Assembly (NCBI RefSeq): GCF_014337155.1
Contig: NZ_CP060632.1
Location: 1,371,001-1,435,000 of the forward strand
Origin: Wujia chipingensis
Lineage (GTDB): Bacteria; Bacillota; Clostridia; Lachnospirales; Lachnospiraceae
Length of the DNA stretch: 64,000 bases
Reading direction: 5' to 3'
Shown one piece after another: positions 1 to 9,304 of the stretch. Under the pieces are notes generated by a model. It did no database searches. It saw nothing but the letters and a program-made list of their open reading frames with translations, and was not told where the DNA came from. How positions within the stretch are numbered: the first letter of the stretch is position 1; every line of letters starts with the position of its first letter. Position numbers and translations under genes: made by a program.

Positions 1-1
1 T

Positions 2-1984
2 GCGGCTGTGGACAGCATGAAGGCAAGCAAGATGAAGCAGAATCTGATTGAGAACAAAGATCTGGCATATCTGTCCAAGACGCTTGCAACGATCAAGCTG
101 GACTGCCCGATTCCATTTGAGTTTTCAGAGGCAACGTATAACGATCCGTTTAATGCAGAGGCATATACGTTATTTGAGGATCTGGAGTTAAAGAGCTTTT
201 ATAAGCGGTTCTCGGTTGAGAAGAAGGAAGAACTGACCTTCGAGACAGTATTGATCGATGAGATTGACGGCTACAACGCCCTGCTTGCAAAGCTGCAAAA
301 GGCGAAGGAAGTTTCCTTTGCGTGGATCACGCAGGATGGAGAAGCACTTGGTGTTGCGGTCTGTATGGATTTGGAGCATGTTTATCTGATTCGGTTTATG
401 ATGTTTATCACGGAGGCGATGGTTGCAGACAATCTCCTTGCGTTGAGCCGGGATTATCAGGTACAGTTAGCATGTATGCACGTGAAAAAGCTGCTTTCAT
501 TTTTGAATTTTCATGAGGAAGATGCAGTATTTGACGCTGGACTTGCGGCATATCTGTTACAGCCAAATCAGTCGGAATATGAATACGATACGCTTGCAAA
601 GGTGTATCTGGACGTGACGCTGCCGTCAGACAAGGAAATGCTTGGCAAGGAGAAGCTAGGATATTTCTCCTTTGAAGACGAAAAAGTACAAAAATGGATG
701 GCATATCAGGCGATTGTGCCATATAAGATAAAGTCAGTTTTGCGAGAGAAATTAAAAGAGACAGGAATGGAATCACTCTATGATGAGATGGAGCTTCCTT
801 GTCTGTATGCATTATATGAGATGGAGAAAAATGGTATCCGCGTCGATGGAGAGGCATTGCATCAGTATGGGAAAAAGCTCCGTACACGGATCGAGGAGCT
901 TACCGCAGAGATTCATGCAATGGCGGGGGAAGAATTTAACATCAATTCTCCGAAGAAGCTTGGCGAAATCTTGTTCGAAAAGCTGGGATTAAAAAATGGA
1001 AAGAAAACAAAGACCGGATATTCGACGAGTGCAGAGGTGTTAGAGAAGCTTACAAATGCACATCCGATCATACCGAGGATCTTAGAATACCGTCAGCTTA
1101 CGAAGCTTAATTCCACCTATGCAGAGGGATTGGCTGGTTATATCCGGGCAGATGGAAGAATTCATGGCAAGTTCCATCAGACGGTAACTGTGACGGGACG
1201 TATCAGTTCGGCAGATCCGAATCTGCAGAACATTCCGACGCGTATGCCGCTTGGCAGAGAAATCCGTAAGGTCTTTATTCCGGAGGAAGGCTCGGTGTTT
1301 GTTGATGCTGATTATTCCCAGATTGAGCTGCGTGTGCTCGCACATATGTCCGGGGATGCGGCTTTGATTGCGGCATATCAGGCGGATGAGGATATCCATG
1401 CAATTACGGCATCACAGGTATTCGATGTGCCACTCGATCAGGTGGACAGTACCCTTCGCCGGAAAGCAAAGGCGGTAAATTTTGGAATTGTTTACGGCAT
1501 CAGCTCCTTTGGTTTAGGACAGGATCTCGATATCTCCAGAAAGGAAGCGGAGGGCTATATCGAGAAATATTTTGCAACCTATGGCAAGGTTAAGGAATTT
1601 TTAGACCGAACGGTGGAAGATGCGAAGAAAAACGGCTATACGGTCACGATGTTTGGACGGAGACGCCCGATTCCAGAGCTTGCTTCCTCGAACTTTATGA
1701 CACGGAGTTTTGGCGAGCGTGCGGCAATGAACGCCCCGGTACAAGGAACTGCGGCGGATATTATCAAGATTGCAATGGTTCGTGTGAATCGTCGGCTCAA
1801 AGAAGAACATTTGCAGTCAAAGCTTGTACTTCAGATCCACGATGAGCTGATCATCGAGACAAAGAAGGAAGAGGTAGAGATCGTACAGAAGCTGCTTGTG
1901 GAAGAAATGATGCATGCAGCAGAGCTTTCTGTACCACTTCTTGTAGATGCAAATGTTGGAAACAGCTGGTATGATGCGAAGTAA
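2..1984 (+). CDS. polA: DNA polymerase I, 5'-truncated by the window edge
   Basis: Fills gaps and replaces primers during replication and repair. The reading frame is open to the left edge, so the N-terminal 5'-3' exonuclease domain lies outside; 660 residues are visible. All three polymerase motifs are present: motif A (DADYSQIELR, about 1309-1338), motif B (RRKAKAVNFGIVYG, about 1459) and motif C (QIHDELIIE, about 1834). The region where Klenow carries its 3'-5' exonuclease is kept as a fold-length domain, but the metal ligands of the three Exo motifs are missing (FAWITQDG stands where FDTET would be). Proofreading is therefore predicted to be dead, as in Bacillus Pol I. coaE follows after 63 bp, probably in the same operon. 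Confidence 0.97.
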   Translation, partial: AAVDSMKASKMKQNLIENKDLAYLSKTLATIKLDCPIPFEFSEATYNDPFNAEAYTLFEDLELKSFYKRFSVEKKEELTFETVLIDEIDGYNALLAKLQKAKEVSFAWITQDGEALGVAVCMDLEHVYLIRFMMFITEAMVADNLLALSRDYQVQLACMHVKKLLSFLNFHEEDAVFDAGLAAYLLQPNQSEYEYDTLAKVYLDVTLPSDKEMLGKEKLGYFSFEDEKVQKWMAYQAIVPYKIKSVLREKLKETGMESLYDEMELPCLYALYEMEKNGIRVDGEALHQYGKKLRTRIEELTAEIHAMAGEEFNINSPKKLGEILFEKLGLKNGKKTKTGYSTSAEVLEKLTNAHPIIPRILEYRQLTKLNSTYAEGLAGYIRADGRIHGKFHQTVTVTGRISSADPNLQNIPTRMPLGREIRKVFIPEEGSVFVDADYSQIELRVLAHMSGDAALIAAYQADEDIHAITASQVFDVPLDQVDSTLRRKAKAVNFGIVYGISSFGLGQDLDISRKEAEGYIEKYFATYGKVKEFLDRTVEDAKKNGYTVTMFGRRRPIPELASSNFMTRSFGERAAMNAPVQGTAADIIKIAMVRVNRRLKEEHLQSKLVLQIHDELIIETKKEEVEIVQKLLVEEMMHAAELSVPLLVDANVGNSWYDAK

Positions 1985-2047
1985 ATCTACGTCTGCGCAG
2001 GCAGGAGATAAATGGCAGTACAACACAAAAGTCGTAGGAGATTCAGA

Positions 2048-2686
2048 ATGCTGATATTAGGAATTACCGGGGGTGTTGGCTCCGGGAAAAGTAAAATATT
2101 ATATGATCTGTCCAGTCTGTATGGAGCGTATATTGTGGAGACCGATAAGCTTGCCCATACGCTGATGGAGCCGGGACAGACAGTATATCAGGCGGTTGTG
2201 GAAGCGTTTGGCACGGAGATTTTGCAGGCAGAGGAACCATATGCAATCGACCGGGCGAAGTTTGCACAGATCGTGTTTGCTGACAAAGGCAAGCTTGCGC
2301 AGTTGAATGCACTTACCCATCCGGCAGTAAAATCCTGGATTCGGAATGATATCGAGGAGAAGCGGAAGCAAGGCATGAAGATTTATGTGATTGAGGCGGC
2401 ACTTCTGATTCAGGATGGATATAAGGAGATCTGCAATGAAATCTGGTATATCTATGTCGATGAGGAGACGCGGATCAAACGATTGATGAAACAGCGCGGC
2501 TATACCGAGGAACGCTGCCGTGCGATGTTCCGCAGTCAGGAACCGGAATCATATTATAGAAAATATGCAGATTTCACTATAAATAATCAATTAGACTATG
2601 AAAATTCATCAAAACAACTAAAAGATAGGTTGAATATCTTACTTGGAGATGCTATAATTTTAACTAATCATGGGAAAACAGACTAA
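2048..2686 (+). CDS. coaE: Dephospho-CoA kinase
   Basis: Last step of coenzyme A synthesis: phosphorylates the 3'-hydroxyl of dephospho-CoA using ATP. The protein has 212 residues, normal for the family. The P-loop GVGSGKS is at residues 8-14 and the lid-type stretch KQRGYTEERCRAMFRSQ is in the C-terminal half. I chose ATG 2048 because TAGGAGA lies 7 bases before it. An in-frame ATG at 2012 would add 12 basic residues ahead of the conserved LGITGG strand and has a poor ribosome binding site. coaE after polA is a common Firmicute arrangement. Confidence 0.95.
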   Translation: MLILGITGGVGSGKSKILYDLSSLYGAYIVETDKLAHTLMEPGQTVYQAVVEAFGTEILQAEEPYAIDRAKFAQIVFADKGKLAQLNALTHPAVKSWIRNDIEEKRKQGMKIYVIEAALLIQDGYKEICNEIWYIYVDEETRIKRLMKQRGYTEERCRAMFRSQEPESYYRKYADFTINNQLDYENSSKQLKDRLNILLGDAIILTNHGKTD

Positions 2687-2704
2687 TTTCAGGAGGGAAC
2701 AGGC

Positions 2705-4813
2705 GTGGCAACAGTGAAATATCCGGAACCTTTAATATTTGGACTGGACATCGGTACGCGGAGTATCGTCGGTACAGTCGGATACAGAGAACAGGAGCGG
2801 TTTCATGTAGTTGCGATGGCTGTCAAATACCATGATACCCGTTCGATGATCGACGGACAGATCCATGATATCGCGAAGGTCAGTCAGGATATTGTCGAGG
2901 TAAAACAGCAGTTAGAGAAACAGTTAGGCGGGCGCAAATTGCATGATGTATGCATTGCGGCGGCTGGCCGTGTCTTAAAAACTGCGATCGGACACGGGGA
3001 GTATGAATTCTCTGAGAATACAGTTATTACACAGGAATATATCCATTCGATCGATCTGATCGGCGTGGAGCAGGCGCACAATGAGATTCTGCAGGAATTA
3101 AACGAGAGTCATGAGACAACGAAATATTTCTGTGTCGGCTATACCGTTGTGAAATATTTCCTGAACAATTACGAGATCACGAATCTGGAAGGACACAAGG
3201 GAACGAAGATTGCGGCCGATGTGCTTGCAACATTTCTCCCGGAAGAGGTTGTGGACAGTCTGTATGCGGCTGTGGAGCAGGCTGGATTGTATGTGACGAA
3301 TCTTACATTGGAGCCAATCGCGGCGATGACGGTAGCGATTCCAGAGCAGTACCGCCTTTTGAATATTGCACTGATTGATATCGGAGCCGGAACGTCCGAT
3401 ATCTGTATCACAAAAGATGGAAGCGTGATTGCGTATGGTATGATCCCGGCAGCCGGAGACGAGCTGACCGAGGCACTGGTAAAGAAATATCTGATTGATT
3501 TCCAGACGGCAGAGAAGTTAAAGACGGTCAGTGCGCGTCGGAAATCAGTTACATATAAAGATATTATGGGAATCTCCCATAAGATTACTCCGGAGGAAAT
3601 CTATCAGACGACGGAGGAAGTAAAAGAAGGAATCTCGAAGAAGATCGCGGATAAAATCATTGAGTTAAATGGTGGAACAAGCGTCAGCGCGGTGTTTGTA
3701 GTCGGCGGTGGTGGAAAACTGCCTGGATTTACAGATACACTGGCAGAGGATCTTGACCTTCCGGCAGAACGTGTAGCTCTGCGTGGCGAAGAAGTGATGA
3801 ATACGATTGATTTTCAGGTAGAGGGGATCAAGAAAGATCCGCTCTATGTGACACCAATCGGTATCTGTTTGAACTTCTTTGATCAGAAGAATAACTTCAT
3901 CTTTGTCAACGTAAATGGCGAACGTGTGAAGCTGTATAACAATGATAAGCTGACAATCTTTGATGCGGCAGTACAGTACGGTATTCCAAACGAAGATATC
4001 TTCCCGAAGCGCGGCGATGATATCACATTTAAGATAAATGAAAAGACACGGATCGTGCGTGGGTACAGCGGGGAAGCTGCGGTGATCACCCAGAACGGAA
4101 AGACCGCTGGTATGAACGCAGTGATTGAGGCGAACGATAACATCCGGATTCAGCCGTCTACAAAGGGCAAATCTGCGGAGATTGAATTATCGACACTTCC
4201 GGAATATGCGGGCATGCTGACCTTTAAGGTGAATGGAAACGAAGTATCCTGTCCGAAATTTGCAACCGTGAATGGTGAATTTGCATCGTCCATGTATCAG
4301 ATTCAGGATGGGGATGATGTCTGTATGCGGAATTATTATACCGTGGGACAGTTGCGCACATTTATGGATCTGACGACGGATTTTTATGCGTATGTCAACC
4401 ATCAGATTGCCGATGAAGATGAGAAGATTTATGAGAATTTTGAAGTAGAATTTGTCACCCGGAAGGAAGAAACGATTATTCCGGACGATGAGATCGTGGA
4501 AGTTGCAGACGAAGCAGCGGTCACAGAACCTGTGACGGAAGATACAAGTAAAACAGAGGCGGAGCAGAATGTGACACCGCAGCCACAGCCAGCACCAGCT
4601 GTAAGCCGGGCAATCACGGTTGTAGTCAATAAAACACCTGTCACTTTGACAGGAAAACAGAGCTATACATTTGTGGATATTCTGGATGTATATCCGTTTG
4701 ATCTTTCTACGATGCGTGGAAAGCGCCTTGTTACAAATGTAAATGGCATACATGCAGAATTTATACAGCCGATCGATGAAGGGGCTGTGATCGATATTTA
4801 TTGGGAGAACTAG
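2705..4813 (+). CDS. FtsA-like actin-fold ATPase with long C-terminal extension
   Basis: The first 400 or so residues are an actin/Hsp70-fold ATPase of the FtsA/PilM type: phosphate-1 loop GLDIGTRS (about 14), phosphate-2 IDIGAGTSD (about 224) and adenosine motif VVGGGGKLPG (about 331). With 702 residues it is far longer than FtsA (about 420). The extra 300 residues hold what look like repeated small beta domains sharing a V-N-G turn and an acidic D-G-(D/A) turn before a last strand; the last one is about 634-702 and follows a Thr/Pro/Glu-rich linker (about 600-630). No amphipathic FtsA membrane helix was recognised at the C-terminus. Starts at GTG 2705 after AGGAGGGAAC. The diguanylate cyclase begins 2 bp after its stop, so the two are probably co-translated. 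A role in envelope or division scaffolding is inference. Confidence 0.8.
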   Translation: MATVKYPEPLIFGLDIGTRSIVGTVGYREQERFHVVAMAVKYHDTRSMIDGQIHDIAKVSQDIVEVKQQLEKQLGGRKLHDVCIAAAGRVLKTAIGHGEYEFSENTVITQEYIHSIDLIGVEQAHNEILQELNESHETTKYFCVGYTVVKYFLNNYEITNLEGHKGTKIAADVLATFLPEEVVDSLYAAVEQAGLYVTNLTLEPIAAMTVAIPEQYRLLNIALIDIGAGTSDICITKDGSVIAYGMIPAAGDELTEALVKKYLIDFQTAEKLKTVSARRKSVTYKDIMGISHKITPEEIYQTTEEVKEGISKKIADKIIELNGGTSVSAVFVVGGGGKLPGFTDTLAEDLDLPAERVALRGEEVMNTIDFQVEGIKKDPLYVTPIGICLNFFDQKNNFIFVNVNGERVKLYNNDKLTIFDAAVQYGIPNEDIFPKRGDDITFKINEKTRIVRGYSGEAAVITQNGKTAGMNAVIEANDNIRIQPSTKGKSAEIELSTLPEYAGMLTFKVNGNEVSCPKFATVNGEFASSMYQIQDGDDVCMRNYYTVGQLRTFMDLTTDFYAYVNHQIADEDEKIYENFEVEFVTRKEETIIPDDEIVEVADEAAVTEPVTEDTSKTEAEQNVTPQPQPAPAVSRAITVVVNKTPVTLTGKQSYTFVDILDVYPFDLSTMRGKRLVTNVNGIHAEFIQPIDEGAVIDIYWEN

Positions 4814-4815
4814 AC

Positions 4816-6513
4816 ATGCAGGATATTACGGAAAATCTCATTAAGAATTACACAGTATATCATAAGATCTTTTATGTATTTATGGTTTTGCTCACCGTGT
4901 TGTCACGCGTCATGAAGTTCACCGACAACACGCCGGTCTGCGTGACATTTGCAACTGTTGTGTTTGTGTTTGCACTGCTTGACAGTGTATTTTATCACAT
5001 GGGCGTGTTTAAGAATATGAAGTTTTTGACGACTTTCCGGTTGATTGAGATTACTACATACAGTATTTTCGTATCATTTGTTCCGTACGAGGGCGTGCTG
5101 CTTGTCGGTATGTTTATGATTTTGTTCCTGCTTGCATTGGAATTCATTATTCTTGGTTCACACTATGACAAGGGAACGATTTTAGTCCGCAAGATGATGT
5201 TGCTTATACCGATGTTTATCAATCTGTGCCTGTCATTGCAGTTCCGGAGAGAGACATTCTGGTTCTGTTATGTGCTGGTGCTTGCAATCTTTGTCGTGAC
5301 ACTGTTGTTTGTGACGGAACTTCTCGAATATTCAAACGATGCACATGAGGCGTATTATACCCAGCTTGTGTTGGAACGGAATGATATACAGGATAAGAAT
5401 GCAAAGCTCGAAGAGTATCAGGAAAAGGTAAAGAATGTAAATGAACGTGTGAATTACCAGAAGATTGAGCTGGCACGGGTCGTGAATGATCTGGAACAGG
5501 CAAACCGGGAAATCGAGTCCCAGACGGAAATCATGCGTTATATGGCGTCTTCGTTTGATATCAACAAGAATATCAATGTGATCGTCGATGCAATCATGGA
5601 CGTAAAGAATCCAAAGCTCTGTGCGGTGTATATGGATGGAGCGGTTAATTCGGACAATCGTGGAATCTGTATTATCAAGACGGATTATGCTTCAATGGAA
5701 CGCCGTCTGCGCAAGGATTTTGAGAAGATTTATTCGGATTTTGCCGAGAGCCGGAAGACGACGGAGCTGCTGGTCGGGGATGAATTAAAGGAGCTGCGTT
5801 TTATTGGTGAGACAAATATCAAGAGTCTGGTGAAGCTTGCGATGATCAACGACAACAAGCAGTATGGTATGATGCTGATCGCATCCAATGAGGAGAATTT
5901 TTTCGATAAGGGAATCTCGTACTATGAAACCTGCTTGGTGGAATATAATGTATCTGTCAAGAGTACAAAGCTTTATTTACAGACACAGGATATGGCGCGC
6001 AAGGATGGTCTGACACAGATTTACAACCGTGTTTATTTCGGACAGTTGTTTGCAGCGGCGGCAGAGGAAGCGACGAAGAAACAACAGCCGTTATCTGTGG
6101 CACTGTTTGATATTGATAAGTTCAAGAATATCAATGATACATATGGACATCTTGCCGGTGATAAGGTCATCAAGATGGTGGCATCCATTGACGATAAATT
6201 TGCAAGGGCACATGGGGGATTTGCCTGCCGGTATGGAGGCGAGGAATTCCTGCTTGTATTGCCGGGCTACGATGAAACGCAGGCATTGCCGATCTTAGAG
6301 GAAATGCATAAAGAGATCCAGACGACAATCGTGCAGTATGATGACAAGGAAATTCCAGTCAATGTATGTATTGGCCTGTCTGCATATCCGACGATCTGTA
6401 GGGATACCAATATCCTTGTAAACCGTGCGGATAAGTCGATGTATTATGGCAAAAAACATGGTCGTGGCAGACTGGTGGTGGACAATCCGGCGGTGGATGA
6501 TATGCAGTCTTGA
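4816..6513 (+). CDS. Membrane-anchored diguanylate cyclase (GGDEF)
   Basis: Makes the second messenger cyclic di-GMP from two GTP. The 565-residue protein starts with about six hydrophobic segments (residues 10-185), continues with a charged coiled-coil stretch (about 190-240) and a GAF-like middle region, and ends in a GGDEF domain (about 400-555). The active-site motif is GGEEF, expected to be active, and the upstream DIDKFKNINDTYGH signature is intact. The RxxD product-inhibition site is not present at its usual place five residues before GGEEF. ATG 4816 is chosen because GGGAGA ends 7 bases upstream. Its sensory input is unknown. An HD-GYP-type phosphodiesterase candidate is encoded at 30733-31923. 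Confidence 0.9.
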   Translation: MQDITENLIKNYTVYHKIFYVFMVLLTVLSRVMKFTDNTPVCVTFATVVFVFALLDSVFYHMGVFKNMKFLTTFRLIEITTYSIFVSFVPYEGVLLVGMFMILFLLALEFIILGSHYDKGTILVRKMMLLIPMFINLCLSLQFRRETFWFCYVLVLAIFVVTLLFVTELLEYSNDAHEAYYTQLVLERNDIQDKNAKLEEYQEKVKNVNERVNYQKIELARVVNDLEQANREIESQTEIMRYMASSFDINKNINVIVDAIMDVKNPKLCAVYMDGAVNSDNRGICIIKTDYASMERRLRKDFEKIYSDFAESRKTTELLVGDELKELRFIGETNIKSLVKLAMINDNKQYGMMLIASNEENFFDKGISYYETCLVEYNVSVKSTKLYLQTQDMARKDGLTQIYNRVYFGQLFAAAAEEATKKQQPLSVALFDIDKFKNINDTYGHLAGDKVIKMVASIDDKFARAHGGFACRYGGEEFLLVLPGYDETQALPILEEMHKEIQTTIVQYDDKEIPVNVCIGLSAYPTICRDTNILVNRADKSMYYGKKHGRGRLVVDNPAVDDMQS

Positions 6514-6573
6514 GATTCTCAAATAAAGATTAAAATTGTACGTGAAAAAAGACATTTATTTACAGATTTTTGG

Positions 6574-6602
6574 TTGTATACAAACCTTGATTTGTTTATA
6601 AT
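6574..6602 (+). promoter_or_regulatory. SigA-type promoter for pta-ackA
   Basis: TTGTAT (6574-6579), 17-bp spacer, TATAAT (6597-6602), followed by AGGAGAAG before the pta GTG start. Confidence 0.75.
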
Positions 6603-6647
6603 GTAGAAAGATATGAGTTGAAACTATAAAAGCAGAGGAGAAGAGCA

Positions 6648-7652
6648 GTGGCATTTATTGATTCAATTAAAAAAAGAGCAAAACAAAACAAGAAAACAAT
6701 TGTATTACCGGAAACTGCAGATATGCGTACATTAGAGGCGGCGCATAAGATTTTGCAGGAAGGAATTGCCGACATAATCTTAGTTGGTGACAAACAGACG
6801 ATTATAAAGAAAGCAGATGGACTGGATCTGACAGGCGCGAAATTCGTAGATCCATATGACTGCGACAAGTTAAACGATTATGTATCCATTTTGGTAGAAC
6901 TTCGTAAGAAGAAAGGTATGACGCCGGAAGAAGCAAAGGAACTGCTTTTAACAAACGTCCTGTATTTTGGCTGTATCATGGTAAAGGCAGGCGATGCAGA
7001 CGGAATGGTTGCAGGAGCAGTGAATTCTTCTGCAAATGTATTGCGTGCAGCATTGCAGATCTTAAAGACTGCACCGGATACAAAGCTGGTATCTGCATTC
7101 TTCTTAGTTGTAGTACCAAACTGTGAGATGGGTGAGCATGGAACATTCATTTTCTCAGATGCAGGATTAAATCAGTTCCCGGATGCGAGAGAGCTTGCAG
7201 CAATCGCAGAGAGCTCTGCAAAGTCATTTGAACTTCTGGTAGAGGCAGAACCAATTGTGGCAATGTTATCCCATTCAACAAAGGGAAGTGCACATCATCC
7301 AGAGATCGATAAGGTGATCGAGGCATGTAGGATTGTCAATGAAGAATGTCCGAACCTGAAGTGTGATGGTGAATTGCAGAGTGATGCGGCAATTGTGCCG
7401 GAAGTAGCTGCTTCCAAGGCACCGGGCAGCGACGTAGCCGGAAAGGCAAACGTATTGATCTTCCCGGATCTGGATGCTGGAAATATTGGATACAAGCTTG
7501 TACAGCGTCTCGCAAAGGCAGATGCATATGGTCCGATTACACAGGGTATTGCAAAGCCGGTCAACGATCTGTCCAGAGGATGTTCAGCAGATGATATCGT
7601 CGGTGTTGTTGCGATTACAGCGGTTCAGGCACAGGCACTTGACCAGAAATAG
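6648..7652 (+). CDS. pta: Phosphate acetyltransferase
   Basis: Converts acetyl-CoA and phosphate to acetyl phosphate, the first step of the ATP-yielding acetate pathway. The 334 residues form the short form, with no N-terminal DRTGG/BioD-like regulatory domain. Family signatures include VLPE near the N-terminus, the MVAGAV segment, VVPNCEMGEHGTFIFSDAG in the middle and VLIFPDLDAGNIGYKL near the end. Start is GTG 6648 behind AGGAGAAG. ackA follows after 24 bp, and the pair is expected to be co-transcribed from the promoter at 6574-6602. Confidence 0.97.
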   Translation: MAFIDSIKKRAKQNKKTIVLPETADMRTLEAAHKILQEGIADIILVGDKQTIIKKADGLDLTGAKFVDPYDCDKLNDYVSILVELRKKKGMTPEEAKELLLTNVLYFGCIMVKAGDADGMVAGAVNSSANVLRAALQILKTAPDTKLVSAFFLVVVPNCEMGEHGTFIFSDAGLNQFPDARELAAIAESSAKSFELLVEAEPIVAMLSHSTKGSAHHPEIDKVIEACRIVNEECPNLKCDGELQSDAAIVPEVAASKAPGSDVAGKANVLIFPDLDAGNIGYKLVQRLAKADAYGPITQGIAKPVNDLSRGCSADDIVGVVAITAVQAQALDQK

Positions 7653-7676
7653 AATAGTAAGAGAAAGCGTGAGAAT

Positions 7677-8867
7677 ATGAAGGTATTAGTAATTAATTGT
7701 GGTAGTTCTTCCCTTAAGTACCAGTTGATTGACTCGGACACAGAACAGGTACTTGCAAAGGGAATCTGTGAAAGAATCAAATTAGATGGTTCACTGACAC
7801 ATCAGGCAACTGGTAAGGAAAAGATACAGATTGAGGCACCGATGCCGGATCATAGCGCAGCAGTAAAGCTTGTACTGCAGTATCTGTTAGATGAGAAGCT
7901 TGGTGCAATCAAAAATCTGGATGAGATTGCAGCGGTTGGTCATCGTGTGGTACATGGCGGGGAGAAGTTTTCTTCTGCGGTTCTGATCAATGACGAAGTA
8001 CTTGCAGCGATTGAGGAGTGCTGTGATTTAGCACCACTTCACAATCCAGCCAATCTGATCGGTATCCGTGCATGTCAGGAATTGATGCCGGGTGTTCCAC
8101 AGGTTGCAGTGTTTGATACTGCATTCCATCAGACTATGCCAGATTATGCATATACATATGGTATTCCATATGAGTATTATGAGAAATACAAGGTTCGTCG
8201 TTACGGCTTCCACGGAACGAGCCACAGCTTTGTATCCAAGCGTACCGCTGAATTGCTTGGAAAGGATATCAAGGATACAAAGATTATCGTATGTCATCTT
8301 GGTGGTGGCGCGAGCATCTGTGCAGTTGAGGGCGGAAAGTCAATTGATACGACAATGGGACTTACGCCACTCGAAGGTATCACAATGGGAACCAGAAGTG
8401 GAAATATTGATCCAGCAATCATCGAATATATTGCGAACAAAGAAGGAAAGACACTCACAGAGATCATCAGTATGCTCAACAAGGAGTCCGGTGTTTATGG
8501 TATCTCAGGAAAGTCCAGTGACTTCCGGGATTTGAACAAGGGAATCGCTGAGGGCGACAAGCGCTGTGAGATTGCAATGAATGTATTTACCTATCAGGCA
8601 GCAAAGTTTATCGGCGGTTATGTAGCAGCGATGAACGGTGTCGATGCAATCGTATTTACAGCCGGTGTCGGTGAGAATGATCCAAAGGTAAGAAAAGATA
8701 CATGTAGCCATCTCGGATATCTGGGTGTGGAGATTGATGATGAAGCAAATAAGCTCCGTGGAGAAGAGGTAAAGATCTCAACAGAGAATTCTAAGGTGCC
8801 AGTGTATGTCGTACCGACAAACGAGGAGCTTGCAATCGCAAGAGAGACTGTTGCACTTGCAAAATAA
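7677..8867 (+). CDS. ackA: Acetate kinase
   Basis: Transfers the phosphate of acetyl phosphate to ADP, giving acetate and ATP. The 396-residue length is typical. Visible signatures: N-terminal VLVINCGSSSLKYQL, the RYGFHGTSH motif (about 178), GGGASICAV (about 208), and the ADP-binding region VFTAGVGEND (about 325). It lies directly after pta. No terminator was seen downstream; instead a consensus promoter for rpmF follows. Confidence 0.98.
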   Translation: MKVLVINCGSSSLKYQLIDSDTEQVLAKGICERIKLDGSLTHQATGKEKIQIEAPMPDHSAAVKLVLQYLLDEKLGAIKNLDEIAAVGHRVVHGGEKFSSAVLINDEVLAAIEECCDLAPLHNPANLIGIRACQELMPGVPQVAVFDTAFHQTMPDYAYTYGIPYEYYEKYKVRRYGFHGTSHSFVSKRTAELLGKDIKDTKIIVCHLGGGASICAVEGGKSIDTTMGLTPLEGITMGTRSGNIDPAIIEYIANKEGKTLTEIISMLNKESGVYGISGKSSDFRDLNKGIAEGDKRCEIAMNVFTYQAAKFIGGYVAAMNGVDAIVFTAGVGENDPKVRKDTCSHLGYLGVEIDDEANKLRGEEVKISTENSKVPVYVVPTNEELAIARETVALAK

Positions 8868-8895
8868 ATATTTTATCAAAAAATGAAAAATACCG

Positions 8896-8924
8896 TTGAC
8901 ATCAGATAGATTTGTTTGTATAAT
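8896..8924 (+). promoter_or_regulatory. Perfect consensus promoter for rpmF
   Basis: TTGACA (8896-8901), 17-bp spacer, TATAAT (8919-8924): an exact match to the vegetative consensus, as expected for a ribosomal protein gene. Confidence 0.88.
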
Positions 8925-8968
8925 AAGCAAAGTGTGATTTTAAGTGTATTCTTGAAGGAGGTGTAAGG

Positions 8969-9148
8969 ATGTCCATTTGTCCTAAGAATAAAAGTTCAAA
9001 AGCAAGACGTGACAAGCGTAGAGCAAACTGGAAGATGACAGTTCCTGGCTTGGTAAAGTGCAGCAAGTGTGGAGCGCTTATGATGCCACACAGAGTATGC
9101 AAGGCTTGCGGTTCCTATAATAAGAAAGAAATCATCTCTGCTGAGTAA
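8969..9148 (+). CDS. rpmF: 50S ribosomal protein L32
   Basis: A 59-residue protein that begins MSICPKNKSSKARRDKRRAN and carries a four-cysteine zinc ribbon (CSKC at 31-34 and CKAC at 44-47), so it is the zinc-containing C+ form. AAGGAGGTGTAAGG precedes the ATG. It stands alone between its own promoter and a strong terminator. The DUF177/YceD gene that usually precedes rpmF in Firmicutes is not here: only about 100 bp separate ackA and rpmF. Confidence 0.96.
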   Translation: MSICPKNKSSKARRDKRRANWKMTVPGLVKCSKCGALMMPHRVCKACGSYNKKEIISAE

Positions 9149-9160
9149 TTCACTGAAATG

Positions 9161-9207
9161 AAAAAAAGACTTTTCATCGAGAGGTTCTCGTTGAAAAGTC
9201 TTTTTTT
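9161..9207 (+). terminator. Intrinsic terminator after rpmF
   Basis: Arms AAGACTTTTCA and TGAAAAGTCTT, with an inner TCGAGAG/TTCTCG extension, followed by seven T. The A-run on the 5' side would let it work in both directions. Confidence 0.9.
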
Positions 9208-9220
9208 GTGCCTTGATTTC

Positions 9221-9249
9221 TTGACGAAAGAAAGGGATACAACTATAAT
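9221..9249 (+). promoter_or_regulatory. Promoter for the plsX-rnc-smc-ftsY operon
   Basis: TTGACG (9221-9226), 17-bp spacer, TATAAT (9244-9249). No FapR-like palindrome was seen around it. Confidence 0.8.
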
Positions 9250-9304
9250 ATATAGGATTATGTGGTCTATCATGTTGTATAACAAGGAAGGGTTCGGATA
9301 AAGA

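Noticed and set aside
6514..6573. Terminator after the diguanylate cyclase gene
   Set aside because: Only a weak AAATAAA/TTTATTT pairing with a large loop; no GC-containing stem.
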